Source: UBA6019 sp035535055 (GTDB lineage: Bacteria; Chloroflexota; Dormibacteria; Dormibacterales; Dormibacteraceae). Taken from it: 64,000 nt of DNA. The stretch is taken from contig DATLQT010000108.1 of NCBI GenBank assembly GCA_035535055.1, positions 1-64,000 of the forward strand. The letters run 5' to 3'. Shown here in pieces: positions 33,001-40,400 of the stretch (positions are counted from its first letter, which is position 1; the number at the start of each line of letters is the position of its first letter). The notes beneath the pieces are model-generated. The model worked only from the letters and a program-made list of their open reading frames with translations, was not told the origin of the DNA and searched no databases. Position numbers and translations under genes: made by a program.

Positions 33001-33513
33001 CACGCCGGCCAGGCCCTTCAGCTTCGGCAACGCCTGGGCGCGGAGCTGGCCGGCGAGATCGCCGATGGGCTCATCGGCCGAGATGGCGTACTCGAGGATG
33101 GGGAGGCTGTTGGTCGAGAAGGTCTGGGCCGTCGAGGCCGGCGTCGACGGCGGCAGGAAGGGCCGCGCGCGGGCGACGGCCGTGTTCACGTCCTGGAGGG
33201 CCGATTTGAGGTCGGTGCCGTCCTTGAAGAGGACGATGACGAGGGACGAGCCCTGGCTGGAGGTGGACTGCACAGTGTCCACGCCGCTGACTCCCTCGAC
33301 GGCATTGACGATGGGCACGGTGACCTGGTCGTCCACGATCCCCGGAGAGGTGCCGGGATCGGGCGTGATGACGATCGCGGCCGGTATGGAGATGTCCGGC
33401 AGCAGGTCCTGCTGGACCTGGGTCGCGGCGAAAATACCCGCGCCGAAGAGGAGCACGACGCCGAGGAGGACGACGACGCCCAGGCGCAGCGAGACGCGGG
33501 TCAGAAATGACAT
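30061..33513 (-). CDS. RND efflux permease (AcrB/SwrC type)
   Basis: A 1150-residue RND transporter with twelve transmembrane helices in two halves. LPDISIPAAIVITPDPGTSPGIVDDQVTVPIV is the porter start, IGRVVDDSIVVLENISRH in TM4 carries the proton-relay Asp pair, and GIVVTNAIVLLDLVEQYRDRG is the matching TM10 region. About 120 hydrophilic residues follow TM12, an unusual cytosolic tail. No membrane-fusion protein or outer-membrane channel is encoded nearby, as expected for SwrC-like pumps of monoderms. The preceding MarR gene, 8 bp upstream, probably controls it. Confidence 0.92.
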   Translation of the reverse strand: MSFLTRVSLRLGVVVLLGVVLLFGAGIFAATQVQQDLLPDISIPAAIVITPDPGTSPGIVDDQVTVPIVNAVEGVSGVDTVQSTSSQGSSLVIVLFKDGTDLKSALQDVNTAVARARPFLPPSTPASTAQTFSTNSLPILEYAISADEPIGDLAGQLRAQALPKLKGLAGVSSVVITGGPTNEVDVTLDPAKLAAHGVGEAQVAAALQQATVVQSVGSLQQGSSTIPLQVSGSLTSIDQIANLTVAPAASLPSAAPAAGRLAPATIGQLGTVAVVSIPADTITRTNGSPSVGLQVLKGPNANTVTVAGEVKNALPSVEAAVGHSVHFESISDQATPITQAIADILQEGLLGALFAILVIFVFLRSARATVVAAVSIPLSLLVALIVLWWQGITLNILTLGGMMVAIGRVVDDSIVVLENISRHVSEGERPLVAAYTGAREITTAVASSTLTTVAVFLPIAFLSGIAGSFFRPFALTVVVALLASLVVAVTVVPLLAARLLPGVPAEGGERRLTYNWMQRVYVPVIRWATGHRLLALVATGAIFAGSMALIPLLRVNLLDQSSSPDFPIAITMPDNSTLAQTDAETRQVESLIRGVAGITAYQATVGSLADPFAPPGTVPANPAQATVLILVQNGQYDTALAGVKRALKGYGGPARVEVGQAQNSSNVSSSQMQVDVRASDPSTLQAANDAVLAALAKVAGISTLKSNLVASKPQYQLVPTPQLDASGLSVQQLVLLVAQDVNGIVATQANLPQGSMSVRVELPLGTADTAALLAGVPVPTAAGIQPLSALATIQLVTGPQSVVRLNGDRDATITGVITGNNTNAVQAAVATALKKVSLPAGTSTSTGGVFAQLSTVLQQFALALLAAIGLVYLIMVATFRSLLKPLVLLVSIPFAATGAIVALVVTNTSLSLPGLIGILMLTGIVVTNAIVLLDLVEQYRDRGLSLDDALIEGGRHRLRPILMTAFATMLALAPLAVTGGGGGVGGAFISRPLAIVVIGGLFTSTFLTLVVVPVLYSLTSRFTGRRSTRDLDELLDQAEDRRFKQLGLRDPAPTAFEVRLLLEPEPGVPGDRKVLEALTENGLEVEPVPGSAKVSIRVLEVPGASQQEAAQRALLEVQRLVPATGYRLSTHEPVADEVGGGHTNGRPATS

Positions 33514-33521
33514 CGGATTTC

Positions 33522-34085
33522 CTAATCCCCGGCGGACTCGTGGAGCCGTTCGATCAGCAGCAGGCAGAGGTGGCGGAGCTCGGCCAGCTGCTCGGAGCTG
33601 AATCCGGCCAGCAGCCTGGCCTGCTGCTCCAGCATGTCGCGGCGGAGGACTTCGACCCGCTCGACGCCGGCGTCGGTGAGCTGGGCGTGAACCGAACGAC
33701 GGTCGTTGGCATCGGGGACACGGCGGATGAGGTCGTCGCGCTCGAGGGTGTCCGCGATGTCGGTGACGGTGCGGGGAACCACGTTGAGCGCCTCCGCCAG
33801 CTCTCGTAGCGGGCGGCGCCGGTCGGGGCTGAAGTAGAGGGCCATGAGGAGCCGGAGCCGGCTCTCGGAAAGACCGTGCCCCTCCGTCCAGCGCTCGGTC
33901 GCGGCGTGCACTTGCTTCGCCGCCAGCCTGAGCGCGGCCAGCGCCTCGAGCTGGGCGACGTCCGTCCCGCCGGCCATGCGGGCGAGCTGATCGCGGAGCA
34001 CCGGGTCGTGGAGGTGGCCGGTGGCCTCGAGGACCAGGCGTCCGGTGGGTTCATTCGCGTGGTCCCTCACTGAGTGTTCCTGCAT
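33522..34085 (-). CDS. MarR-family regulator of the RND operon
   Basis: A 187-residue MarR protein: GHGLSESRLRLLMALYF, RPLRELAEALNVVPRTVTDIADTLERDDLIRR (recognition helix) and a wing with PDANDRRSVHAQLTDAG. ATG at 34085, chosen because TATACC and a palindrome lie immediately upstream. It leads the operon with the RND pump and LUD protein and probably represses it until a ligand binds. Confidence 0.9.
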   Translation of the reverse strand: MQEHSVRDHANEPTGRLVLEATGHLHDPVLRDQLARMAGGTDVAQLEALAALRLAAKQVHAATERWTEGHGLSESRLRLLMALYFSPDRRRPLRELAEALNVVPRTVTDIADTLERDDLIRRVPDANDRRSVHAQLTDAGVERVEVLRRDMLEQQARLLAGFSSEQLAELRHLCLLLIERLHESAGD

Positions 34086-34088
34086 TAT

Positions 34089-34098
34089 GAGGCGCCTC
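34089..34098. promoter_or_regulatory. Palindrome GAGGCGCCTC at the MarR start
   Basis: A perfect 10-bp palindrome 3 bp upstream of the ATG at 34085 and directly after TATACC (minus strand, possible -10). It would overlap the transcription start, as expected for autorepression. Confidence 0.45.
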
Positions 34099-34151
34099 GG
34101 TATATCGACGGGACCTGGTGCTTGCGGACCGACAAGGTCGGCGATCAAAGA

Positions 34152-34185
34152 ACTGGCCGGTCGCAACCCGGTGCGGCCGGCCAGT
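34152..34185 (-). terminator. Strong intrinsic terminator after the Flp pilin gene
   Basis: Arms of 14 bp (34152-34165 and 34172-34185) pair with a single G-U, loop of 6 nt. On the minus strand TCTTTGA follows. It ends transcription 24 bp after the pilin stop codon. Confidence 0.75.
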
Positions 34186-34208
34186 GAACTTCGTATTGGC
34201 TTGGGGCG

Positions 34209-34370
34209 TCAGGCGTTGAGCGCGGCCACCACGTTCGAGAACACGTTGGAGATCTGCCCGCCCATCGTAAGAAGAATGACGATGACGACGATCGAGACGA
34301 GAACGAGGATCAGGGCGTATTCGACCATTCCCTGCCCCTTCTGCCGGTCAGATGACGTAATTCGCTGCAT
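34209..34370 (-). CDS. Flp/Fap-type pilin
   Basis: A 53-residue prepilin: short charged leader (MQRITSSDRQKGQG), then MVEYALILVLVSIVVIVILL and GGQISNVFSNVVAALNA. The G/MVEYALIL junction with Glu at position +3 of the mature part is the class III prepilin (Flp) signature for peptidase processing and Tad assembly. GGGGAGGTG lies upstream of the ATG. It is closely related to the product of 40088-40309. No tad genes are in this window. Confidence 0.88.
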   Translation of the reverse strand: MQRITSSDRQKGQGMVEYALILVLVSIVVIVILLTMGGQISNVFSNVVAALNA

Positions 34371-34466
34371 GTCTGAAATTCACCTCCCCTCAGCACGCTG
34401 AACTTGATGGCGCCATTCAGCCACACGCAGATGTACCGGAGATGAACGCCATCTGGCCCCTCGCTA

Positions 34467-35867
34467 TCAGGCCCCCGAGGAGGGAAGGCGGACCACCACC
34501 TGGGTGCCCCCCGGCTCGCCGGGATCGGCGATCTCGATGCTGCCTCGGTGCAGCTGCACGATGGCCCAGCAGAGCGAGAGGCCGAGACCGGCGCCGTGGG
34601 GGCCGCGTTCGCGGGCCGAATCCACGCGGTAGAAGCGTTCGAAGACGTGCTTGCGGGCCCCCGCCGGGATGCCGGGCCCGGTGTCGGTGACGGTCAGCGT
34701 CCAGCCGTTCCTGGCCGATTTCGCAGCGAGGGTGACCCTGCCGCCGGCCGGGGTATGCCGGAGAGCGTTGTCGATCAGGTTGTCGAGGAGCCGGCCGAGC
34801 AGGTCGCGATCGGCCCGGATGACGCCCGACGAGGGCGCCACGGCGACCAGCTCGACCGGCTTCGCGTCGGCCACCGTGCGCCAGCGACCGACGGTCTCCT
34901 CCACCAGGTCGGGCACATCGCAGGGGCCGCCGGCGACGCGCAGCTCGCCGGCGTCCGCCCGGGCCAGAAGCAACAGCTGGTCAGCCGTCCGGCTGAGTCG
35001 CTGGATCTCCACCAGGAGGGCCCGGTGGCTCTTCCGGTACTCGGCCGCGGTGCGCGGCTGGCGCATCGTCACCTCGACCTGGGAGCGCATGATCGCAAGC
35101 GGCGCCCGGAGCTCGTGGGCCGCGTCCGCCGTGAATCTCTGCTGCGTCTCCAGGTACGACTCCAGTCTGCCGAGCATCGCGTTGAAGGTGGTCACCAGCT
35201 CCCCGAGCTCGTCGTCGGGCGGAATGTCGAAGGCCAGGCGCTGGTGAAGGTCGCGCTCGCCGATGTCGCGCGCGGCGACGGAGATCTCGCGGATCGGCAC
35301 CAGGGCCAGACCGGCCAGGCGCCAGGCGAGCAGGCTGACGATCAGCTGGACGACCAGCACTCCGCTCACCAGCAGGATGGCGATCCGGTTGAGCCGGTTC
35401 TGCAGCTCCTGGATCGGGCGGGCCACGACCAGCCCGCCTTTGCTGCCGTCGGGGATCGTAATTACCCGCGTCAGGATCCGTATCTCGCTGCCGTTGATGC
35501 GGACGTTGGCGATCAGGGCGTGTGCCGGGAACCCGGACTGCATCGCCCAGGCGATTACCGGCCCGGTCTCGAAGTCGGCCTGGTCGTGGGAGAGGATCCG
35601 ACCCGAGCTGTTGACGACATAGCTGTCCATGCCGACCCCGCGGGGGTTGCCGGGAGGCAGTACCGGGATCGTCGAGTCGCTCGTCGACTGAGCGACGATC
35701 GCCCTCACCAGGTCGGCCTGACCGCGAAGCGACTGGTCTACCGTCGCGTACTCGTAGAGCGAGTCGGACGTCCAGAAGGCGGTGACGGCGGCGCCCGCCA
35801 CGGCCAGGAAGAGCAGGGAGAAGACGAACGCCAGCCGGGCCTGCGTCCGCCTGGTGAAGGTGCGCAC
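34467..35867 (-). CDS. Sensor histidine kinase (OmpR-type partner)
   Basis: A 466-residue membrane kinase. TM1 (about 12-32) and TM2 (about 160-182) flank an extracytoplasmic sensor of about 125 residues. A HAMP segment (LVPIREISVAARDIGERDLHQRL) and DHp helix with FTADAAHELRAPLAIMRSQVE (phosphorylated His) follow. The ATP-binding domain has LLDNLIDNALRHTP (N box), DTGPGIP (G1) and GAGLGLSLCWAIVQLHRG (G2). GTG start at 35867, 19 bp after the response-regulator gene. The signal is unknown. Confidence 0.93.
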   Translation of the reverse strand: MRTFTRRTQARLAFVFSLLFLAVAGAAVTAFWTSDSLYEYATVDQSLRGQADLVRAIVAQSTSDSTIPVLPPGNPRGVGMDSYVVNSSGRILSHDQADFETGPVIAWAMQSGFPAHALIANVRINGSEIRILTRVITIPDGSKGGLVVARPIQELQNRLNRIAILLVSGVLVVQLIVSLLAWRLAGLALVPIREISVAARDIGERDLHQRLAFDIPPDDELGELVTTFNAMLGRLESYLETQQRFTADAAHELRAPLAIMRSQVEVTMRQPRTAAEYRKSHRALLVEIQRLSRTADQLLLLARADAGELRVAGGPCDVPDLVEETVGRWRTVADAKPVELVAVAPSSGVIRADRDLLGRLLDNLIDNALRHTPAGGRVTLAAKSARNGWTLTVTDTGPGIPAGARKHVFERFYRVDSARERGPHGAGLGLSLCWAIVQLHRGSIEIADPGEPGGTQVVVRLPSSGA

Positions 35868-35886
35868 GAACCCCGCCTGCCCTCTT

Positions 35887-36558
35887 CTAGCCGCTGTTGA
35901 ACCGGTAGCCGCCGTGGCGGACGGTGCTGATGGCGTCCTCGAGGCCGGCCTCGGCCAGCTTCCTGCGCAGCCGCCCGATGTATACGTCGACCAGATTCGA
36001 TTCCCCGGGAAAGTCGAGCCCCCACACGTGCTCGGCGATCTGGCCGCGGTCGAGGAGGCGGTCTCGGTTGTGGACCAAGAACTCCAGCAGGGCGTACTCC
36101 TTCATGGTCAGGTCGAGCTGCCGGTCGCCGACGCTCGCGCTCGAGGCTATGGTGTCCACCCGCAGGGAGCCCGCGACCAGGAGGGCCGATCGGTCCATCA
36201 GGTGTCGGCGCGCGAGGGCACGGACCCGCGCCAGGAACTCCTCGAAGGCGAAGGGCTTGGTCAGGTAGTCGTCGGCGCCGGACTCGAGGCCATGGATCCG
36301 GTCGCTCACCTGGTCGCGGGAGGTCAGCATCAGGATCGGAACCGCGATCTTCCGGCGGCGCAGCTCGGAGCTCACGGCGAACCCGTCCTGCCCCGGAATC
36401 ATCACATCGAGGGAGATGACGTCGTAGGACTGGGTCATCGCCGCCGTTGTCGCCTCCTCGCCGGTGCGGACGACGTCGACGATCATCCCGTCTTCCTCCA
36501 GGCCCTGCTGGAGGAGCTCGGCGAGGCGGCTGTCGTCCTCAACCACCAGGACCCGCAT
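35887..36558 (-). CDS. OmpR-family response regulator
   Basis: A 223-residue regulator. The receiver domain has VVEDDSRLAELL, SLDVMIPGQDG (phospho-acceptor Asp about 51), LTSRDQ (Thr) and DDYLTKPF (Lys). The winged helix has LTMKEYALLEFLVHNRDRLLDRGQIAEHVWG and NLVDVYIGRLRRKL, ending RHGGYRFNSG. It pairs with the kinase downstream. Its recognition helix differs from that of the stand-alone winged-helix protein at 6868-7437, so the two need not share sites. Confidence 0.95.
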   Translation of the reverse strand: MRVLVVEDDSRLAELLQQGLEEDGMIVDVVRTGEEATTAAMTQSYDVISLDVMIPGQDGFAVSSELRRRKIAVPILMLTSRDQVSDRIHGLESGADDYLTKPFAFEEFLARVRALARRHLMDRSALLVAGSLRVDTIASSASVGDRQLDLTMKEYALLEFLVHNRDRLLDRGQIAEHVWGLDFPGESNLVDVYIGRLRRKLAEAGLEDAISTVRHGGYRFNSG

Positions 36559-36644
36559 GGCGAGGGCAATGTTCGCTCACAATCCCGGGCCCGGTGGCTC
36601 CGGTCGGGTATTGAGGCCCGCGGCGGCCGGCTGCGAGGCTGGCT

Positions 36645-37136
36645 TTAGGTTGCCTCCGGCCGGGTGGCGATCCCCGCGCTGTCGAGCAGGCTGAGGATCA
36701 CCTTGGCGTCGGCGAGGAGGCGGCCGGGGTCGTTGCGCAATGCCTTCGCCAGGCGGCGGACGCGACGCTGCTCGCGAACCGCGATCCCGAAGCAGAGCAG
36801 GGATAAGAACCCTCCCGAGGCCGCCACCGCGGTCAGGATGACGAGTCCGGTCGTCCCGAAGGAGTCGCCGCTCAAGAGGGCGGCCAGGGCTGTCAGGAAG
36901 GCACCGAAGGCGATGCCGAAAAATGTCCAGACGAGCGATCCGCCGTGGTTCTCGAGCTGCTCCAGCTCGTCTGAGCTGATGCCGTAGACCTGGATCCGGC
37001 GGGAGGGGTAGGCGATCGCGGGGGCTGCCAGGGACGGCGGCTCGATGGCCGTTGCGGACGCGGATGCGGCGGACGCGGATGCGGCGGGCGCGGATGCGGC
37101 GGGCGCGGACGCTGGCGCGAGGGCGGTGTCTTTCAT
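36645..37136 (-). CDS. Two-span membrane protein with Ala/Ser-rich N-terminus
   Basis: A 163-residue protein. Residues 2-40 are a low-complexity Ala/Ser/Pro repeat (APAASAPAASASAASASA). A short segment with YGISSDELEQLENHGGS is followed by two transmembrane helices (WTFFGIAFGAFLTALAALL and LVILTAVAASGGFLSLLCFGIAV) and a basic helical tail. No family recognised. The ATG at 37136 is preferred over a longer frame that would run over the divergent gene start. Confidence 0.6.
   Translation of the reverse strand: MKDTALAPASAPAASAPAASASAASASATAIEPPSLAAPAIAYPSRRIQVYGISSDELEQLENHGGSLVWTFFGIAFGAFLTALAALLSGDSFGTTGLVILTAVAASGGFLSLLCFGIAVREQRRVRRLAKALRNDPGRLLADAKVILSLLDSAGIATRPEAT
37054..37110. repeat. 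15-bp tandem repeat inside the membrane-protein gene
   Basis: About four imperfect copies of a 12- to 15-bp unit (GCGGCGGGCGCGGAT and variants) encode the Ala/Ser repeat. Copy number could vary between strains. Confidence 0.7.
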
Positions 37137-37228
37137 TTGGCGGCCAATCCTAGGCGCAACCCGGCTCCAGATCAGGGGCGGACGCCATCGTTCGAGGGCC
37201 AACCGGCACACTGGAACTCGCCGGAAGA

Positions 37229-38749
37229 ATGGAGACGAAGCTGGCGGGATATCGGCAGGCCCGGAACTGGTGGGGGCCGGTCGCCATGGTGGGGGCGATA
37301 GTGCTCGTTCGCCTGCCCGGCCTTTCGGAGCCGGCATGGGGATCCGATGACGGGTTCTTCACCGCCATCGGGCTCCTGACCTCGAAGGGCGTTCCGCTCT
37401 ACGCCGGCGTCTTTGACGCCCACCCGCCGGTCATCTACTGGCTCTACCGGCTGCTGGTCGAGCTCGGCGCCGTCCAGCACCACGTCCTGACGCAGCTGGT
37501 GGCGCTGCTGGCGACCCTTGCCGCCGCCCTCCTCACCTACGCCGTCGCGGTCCGCGTCAGCCCGCGCTCGACGGCCCTGCTGGCGGGCACTGTGACCGGC
37601 CTTGTGCTCTCGATCCCGACCCTCGACGGCGACCTCCTCAACGTGGAGCTGGTCGCCCTGCCGCTGTTCCTCGGGTCGCTCTACCTCGCCTTCAGCCACC
37701 GGGCGCCGGCGCTCGCGATCTCCGGCCTGCTGCTGGCTCTCGCCTATGCCACCCGGCCCTCATTCGCCATCGATTCGCTGGCGCTGGCGGTGCCCCTGCT
37801 GGCCGGGGATGACCGCGTCCGCCGGGTCGCGGCGGTCGGGCTGGGCGGCGTCGCCGGCCTGGCCGCCGTTGCCGGTGGTCTGTGGCTCGAAGGATCGCTG
37901 GCGGCCTACGTCAACGTCGTGATGCCGGCCGACCAAGCCTACGTCACCTGGTCGAACGAGGGCACGATCTGGCCCCTGGTCGTCAGGCTGGCCATCCTCG
38001 TCCTGGTCGGTGGCGCCGTGTTCTGGCGGGTGCGCGGCACGGCCGCCCGGCTGGCCACGGTCTGGCTCTTCGCCAGCGTCGCCGGCAGCTCGATCACCCC
38101 CCGCGAGATCACCCACTACGCGCACGAGGCGATCCCCGCCATCGCCTTCGCCGTCGCGCTGCTCGTCGCCCGCCTGCCGAGCAGGGGCTGGCGAATCCCC
38201 GCCTACGCGCTGGCGGTGGTCGCGGTGGTGTTCGCGGTGGAGATGGTCCTCTACCTGCCCGGCGCCCAGACCTCGCTGCAGTCGGGGTTGCCGCCCAAAG
38301 ACCTCTACCCAAACTTCGCCTGGACGGCGCTGCCTCGTTACTACGCCAACTGGTTCGAATACGCGGCCGGCACCCGAGACTGGACCCGGTACTCCCGCGA
38401 ATTTCCCGGCTCGGCCACGACCGACGCCGCCGAGGCGCGCACCCTGAGGTCGCTCTTCGGCTCGTCGCCGCTCCTCCTCACCGTGCTCGGCGACCGACCC
38501 TGGCTCTTCGTCGACAGCGGGGCCCTGCCGGCCAGCCATTTCATCGCGACCAACAGCGCGTTTTGGCAGGTGAAGGGAGAGCCGGATGGGCTGGCCGCTC
38601 AGATCCGGTCCGGCTGCGCGGGCGTGATCGTCGTCGAGAGCGGCTCCGGCAACTGGGGGGATGACCTCAGAGCGGGCGGCTATCAGCGGTTACCGGGCAC
38701 TCCCTGGGCGACCTATGTGACCACCCGGCCTACCACCACCTGCCATTGA
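37229..38749 (+). CDS. GT39/ArnT-like membrane glycosyltransferase, second copy
   Basis: A 506-residue polytopic protein paralogous to 1838-3505. PAWGSDDGFFTAIGLL is the acidic first loop, then LYAGVFDAHPPVIYWLYRLL, VLSIPTLDGDLLNVELVALPLF and YATRPSFAIDSLALAVPLL. The C-terminal soluble part ends with GTPWATYVTTRPTTTCH, probably the native end of this family. Likely transfers a sugar from a polyprenyl-phosphate donor on the outer face. Its TGA overlaps the -35 of the downstream polymerase promoter. Confidence 0.78.
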   Translation: METKLAGYRQARNWWGPVAMVGAIVLVRLPGLSEPAWGSDDGFFTAIGLLTSKGVPLYAGVFDAHPPVIYWLYRLLVELGAVQHHVLTQLVALLATLAAALLTYAVAVRVSPRSTALLAGTVTGLVLSIPTLDGDLLNVELVALPLFLGSLYLAFSHRAPALAISGLLLALAYATRPSFAIDSLALAVPLLAGDDRVRRVAAVGLGGVAGLAAVAGGLWLEGSLAAYVNVVMPADQAYVTWSNEGTIWPLVVRLAILVLVGGAVFWRVRGTAARLATVWLFASVAGSSITPREITHYAHEAIPAIAFAVALLVARLPSRGWRIPAYALAVVAVVFAVEMVLYLPGAQTSLQSGLPPKDLYPNFAWTALPRYYANWFEYAAGTRDWTRYSREFPGSATTDAAEARTLRSLFGSSPLLLTVLGDRPWLFVDSGALPASHFIATNSAFWQVKGEPDGLAAQIRSGCAGVIVVESGSGNWGDDLRAGGYQRLPGTPWATYVTTRPTTTCH

Positions 38750-38781
38750 GAACCGCCTCCGTCCGTGCGAACATCTGTTTG
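38746..38781 (+). promoter_or_regulatory. Promoter with SOS (LexA) box at the Y-family polymerase start
   Basis: TTGAGA (38746-38751), 17 bp, GAACAT (38769-38774), then six bases to the GTG at 38781. CGAACATCTGTTTG (38768-38781) matches the Gram-positive SOS box CGAAC-N4-GTTYG and covers the -10 and the predicted start. The message would be leaderless, beginning at or next to the GTG. Confidence 0.75.
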
Positions 38782-40055
38782 TGAATGAACTCGAGGGCGC
38801 AGACAAGCTCGGTCTGAACTCCGCCCCGCCAACCACCCTGGTGGTCGACCTCAATTGCGCCTTCGCCTCGATCGAGCAGCAGCACGAGCCCTCGCTGCGC
38901 GGTCGGCCGCTGGCGATCGCCGCCTACGCGACCGACGCGGCGACCATCGTCTCCTCCTCGCGGGAGGCGCGCGACCTCGGGATCAAGACCGGGATGCGCG
39001 TCTTCGAAGCCCGCGCCATCTTCCCGGCGGTGGAGGTGAGAGAGCCCAATCCGCCCCGCTATCGGGCCGTCTCCGACCAATTGATCGAGATCATGGAACG
39101 GCACGGGCCCGAGGTGCTCCGGATGTCGATCGACGAAGCGTCGATGAGCCTGCGGGGGACGCCCGACCTCGCGCTGCTGGGCGCCGAGGGCGTGGGTCGC
39201 GCGATCAAGGCCGCCCTCTTTCGGGAAGTCGGGGAGTGCGTCACCTGCTCGGTGGGCATCTCGACCTCGATCTGGATGGCCAAGCAGGCCTCCAACTTGG
39301 ACAAGCGCGACGGCCTCGAGCGGATCGATCACAGCAACCTTGTCGATGTCTTCCGCAAATTGAAGCTCACCGATCTCTCGGGCATTGCCGAGGCGACCGC
39401 CGCCCACCTGGCGACGGCCGGCATCAAGACCCCGCTCGACTTCCTCTTCGCCACTCCAGAGCGGCTCCGGCTGGCGGGAATGCACGAGAAGGTCGCCGAC
39501 ATGTGGCTTCGCCGCCTTCGTGGCTTCGAGGCGGGCGGCTTCGAGGGAATCCGCCGGAAGAGCTACAGCCATTCCCACGTGATGGCCCGTGCCACCCGCG
39601 CCCAGCGCCCGCTCGAGGAGCTGCTGATGCGGCTTTCGGAGATGGTCGGGCGCCGGCTCCGCGCAGGCGGCCGGGGCGCCTCGATCGTTTCGGTCGGCAT
39701 CGTCTACCGGCCCGACAGCGGCCACTTCTCGAGGCAGGCCAAGCAGCCGCATCCGGTCGCGACGGGCGATCAGATTTATCGCGCGGCGTTGCCGCTCATG
39801 GCCGCCCGCGACCCGGCCCAGCCGGTCGGCACGCTGGGGGTCGGCGTCAGCGGCCTGACGGATCCCCAGAGCAGCCAGCTCGACCTCTTCGCGGAGCGCC
39901 GCGACGAGCGGCTGGAGACCGCGATGGACGCCATCCGCGACCGTTTCGGTGAGGACGCCGTCCAGCGGGCGAGGCTTCTGGGCCGGGCCCGGGTGGTCCG
40001 CGACCGGATCGCCTTCGGCAACACCGGCCATCCCGACGACGGGCCGCAGGACTGA
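38781..40055 (+). CDS. Y-family DNA polymerase (DinB/UmuC-like)
   Basis: A 424-residue translesion polymerase. TTLVVDLNCAFASIEQQHEP carries the first catalytic Asp and the steric-gate Phe. MSIDEASMSL is the catalytic Asp-Glu pair. VGISTSIWMAKQASNLDKRDGL is the conserved palm/fingers motif. A thumb HhH, a little-finger domain and a C-terminal SQLDLF sliding-clamp motif (about residue 366) follow. Second residue of the usual DxD is Asn here. SOS-regulated by the box over its start. DinB versus ImuB-like assignment is open, but catalytic residues look intact. Confidence 0.9.
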   Translation: MNELEGADKLGLNSAPPTTLVVDLNCAFASIEQQHEPSLRGRPLAIAAYATDAATIVSSSREARDLGIKTGMRVFEARAIFPAVEVREPNPPRYRAVSDQLIEIMERHGPEVLRMSIDEASMSLRGTPDLALLGAEGVGRAIKAALFREVGECVTCSVGISTSIWMAKQASNLDKRDGLERIDHSNLVDVFRKLKLTDLSGIAEATAAHLATAGIKTPLDFLFATPERLRLAGMHEKVADMWLRRLRGFEAGGFEGIRRKSYSHSHVMARATRAQRPLEELLMRLSEMVGRRLRAGGRGASIVSVGIVYRPDSGHFSRQAKQPHPVATGDQIYRAALPLMAARDPAQPVGTLGVGVSGLTDPQSSQLDLFAERRDERLETAMDAIRDRFGEDAVQRARLLGRARVVRDRIAFGNTGHPDDGPQD

Positions 40056-40087
40056 ACTTCGATCAGCCGGACGCTCTCGCGCGTTGT

Positions 40088-40309
40088 ATGGTCCGAATCG
40101 GCATGATCCTCAAGCCTCCTTCTTCAACTTCCCTCCGTTCACCGCGGGGCCGCGTCCGCCTTCAGCTGGGCCAGGGCATGGTCGAGTACGCCCTGATCCT
40201 GGTCATGGTCTCGGTGGTCGTCATCGTGATCCTCATCACCCAGGGCGGGACCATGGTGAACATGTTTTCCAACATCTCCACCACCCTCCATAACCAGGCC
40301 CACATGTAG
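40088..40309 (+). CDS. Flp/Fap-type pilin, second copy
   Basis: A 73-residue prepilin with a 28-residue leader ending LGQG, then MVEYALILVMVSVVVIVILI and TQGGTMVNMFSNISTTLHNQ. Same processing site and Glu as the 34209-34370 protein, with longer leader and tail. It may start at the second ATG (40103). A weak hairpin follows the stop. No assembly genes are nearby, so it must use a Tad system encoded elsewhere. Confidence 0.85.
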   Translation: MVRIGMILKPPSSTSLRSPRGRVRLQLGQGMVEYALILVMVSVVVIVILITQGGTMVNMFSNISTTLHNQAHM

Positions 40310-40386
40310 CCCACCACCGGCTCGGCGGAGCCGCATCCGGCAGATCGTCCGCAAGGTCGGAATCGATAGGCTTAGATAGATTTCGT

Positions 40387-40392
40387 CATAAT
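40387..40392 (+). promoter_or_regulatory. Candidate -10 box of the heme operon
   Basis: CATAAT (5/6 to consensus) ends 8 bp before the GTG at 40401, the spacing seen in leaderless messages. No clear -35 is visible, which would suit control by an activator. Confidence 0.4.
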
Positions 40393-40400
40393 TCGCGGCT

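Noticed and set aside
40318..40333. A terminator after the second Flp pilin
   Set aside because: CGGCTC/GAGCCG forms only a 6-bp stem with no U tract. Too weak to list as a terminator.
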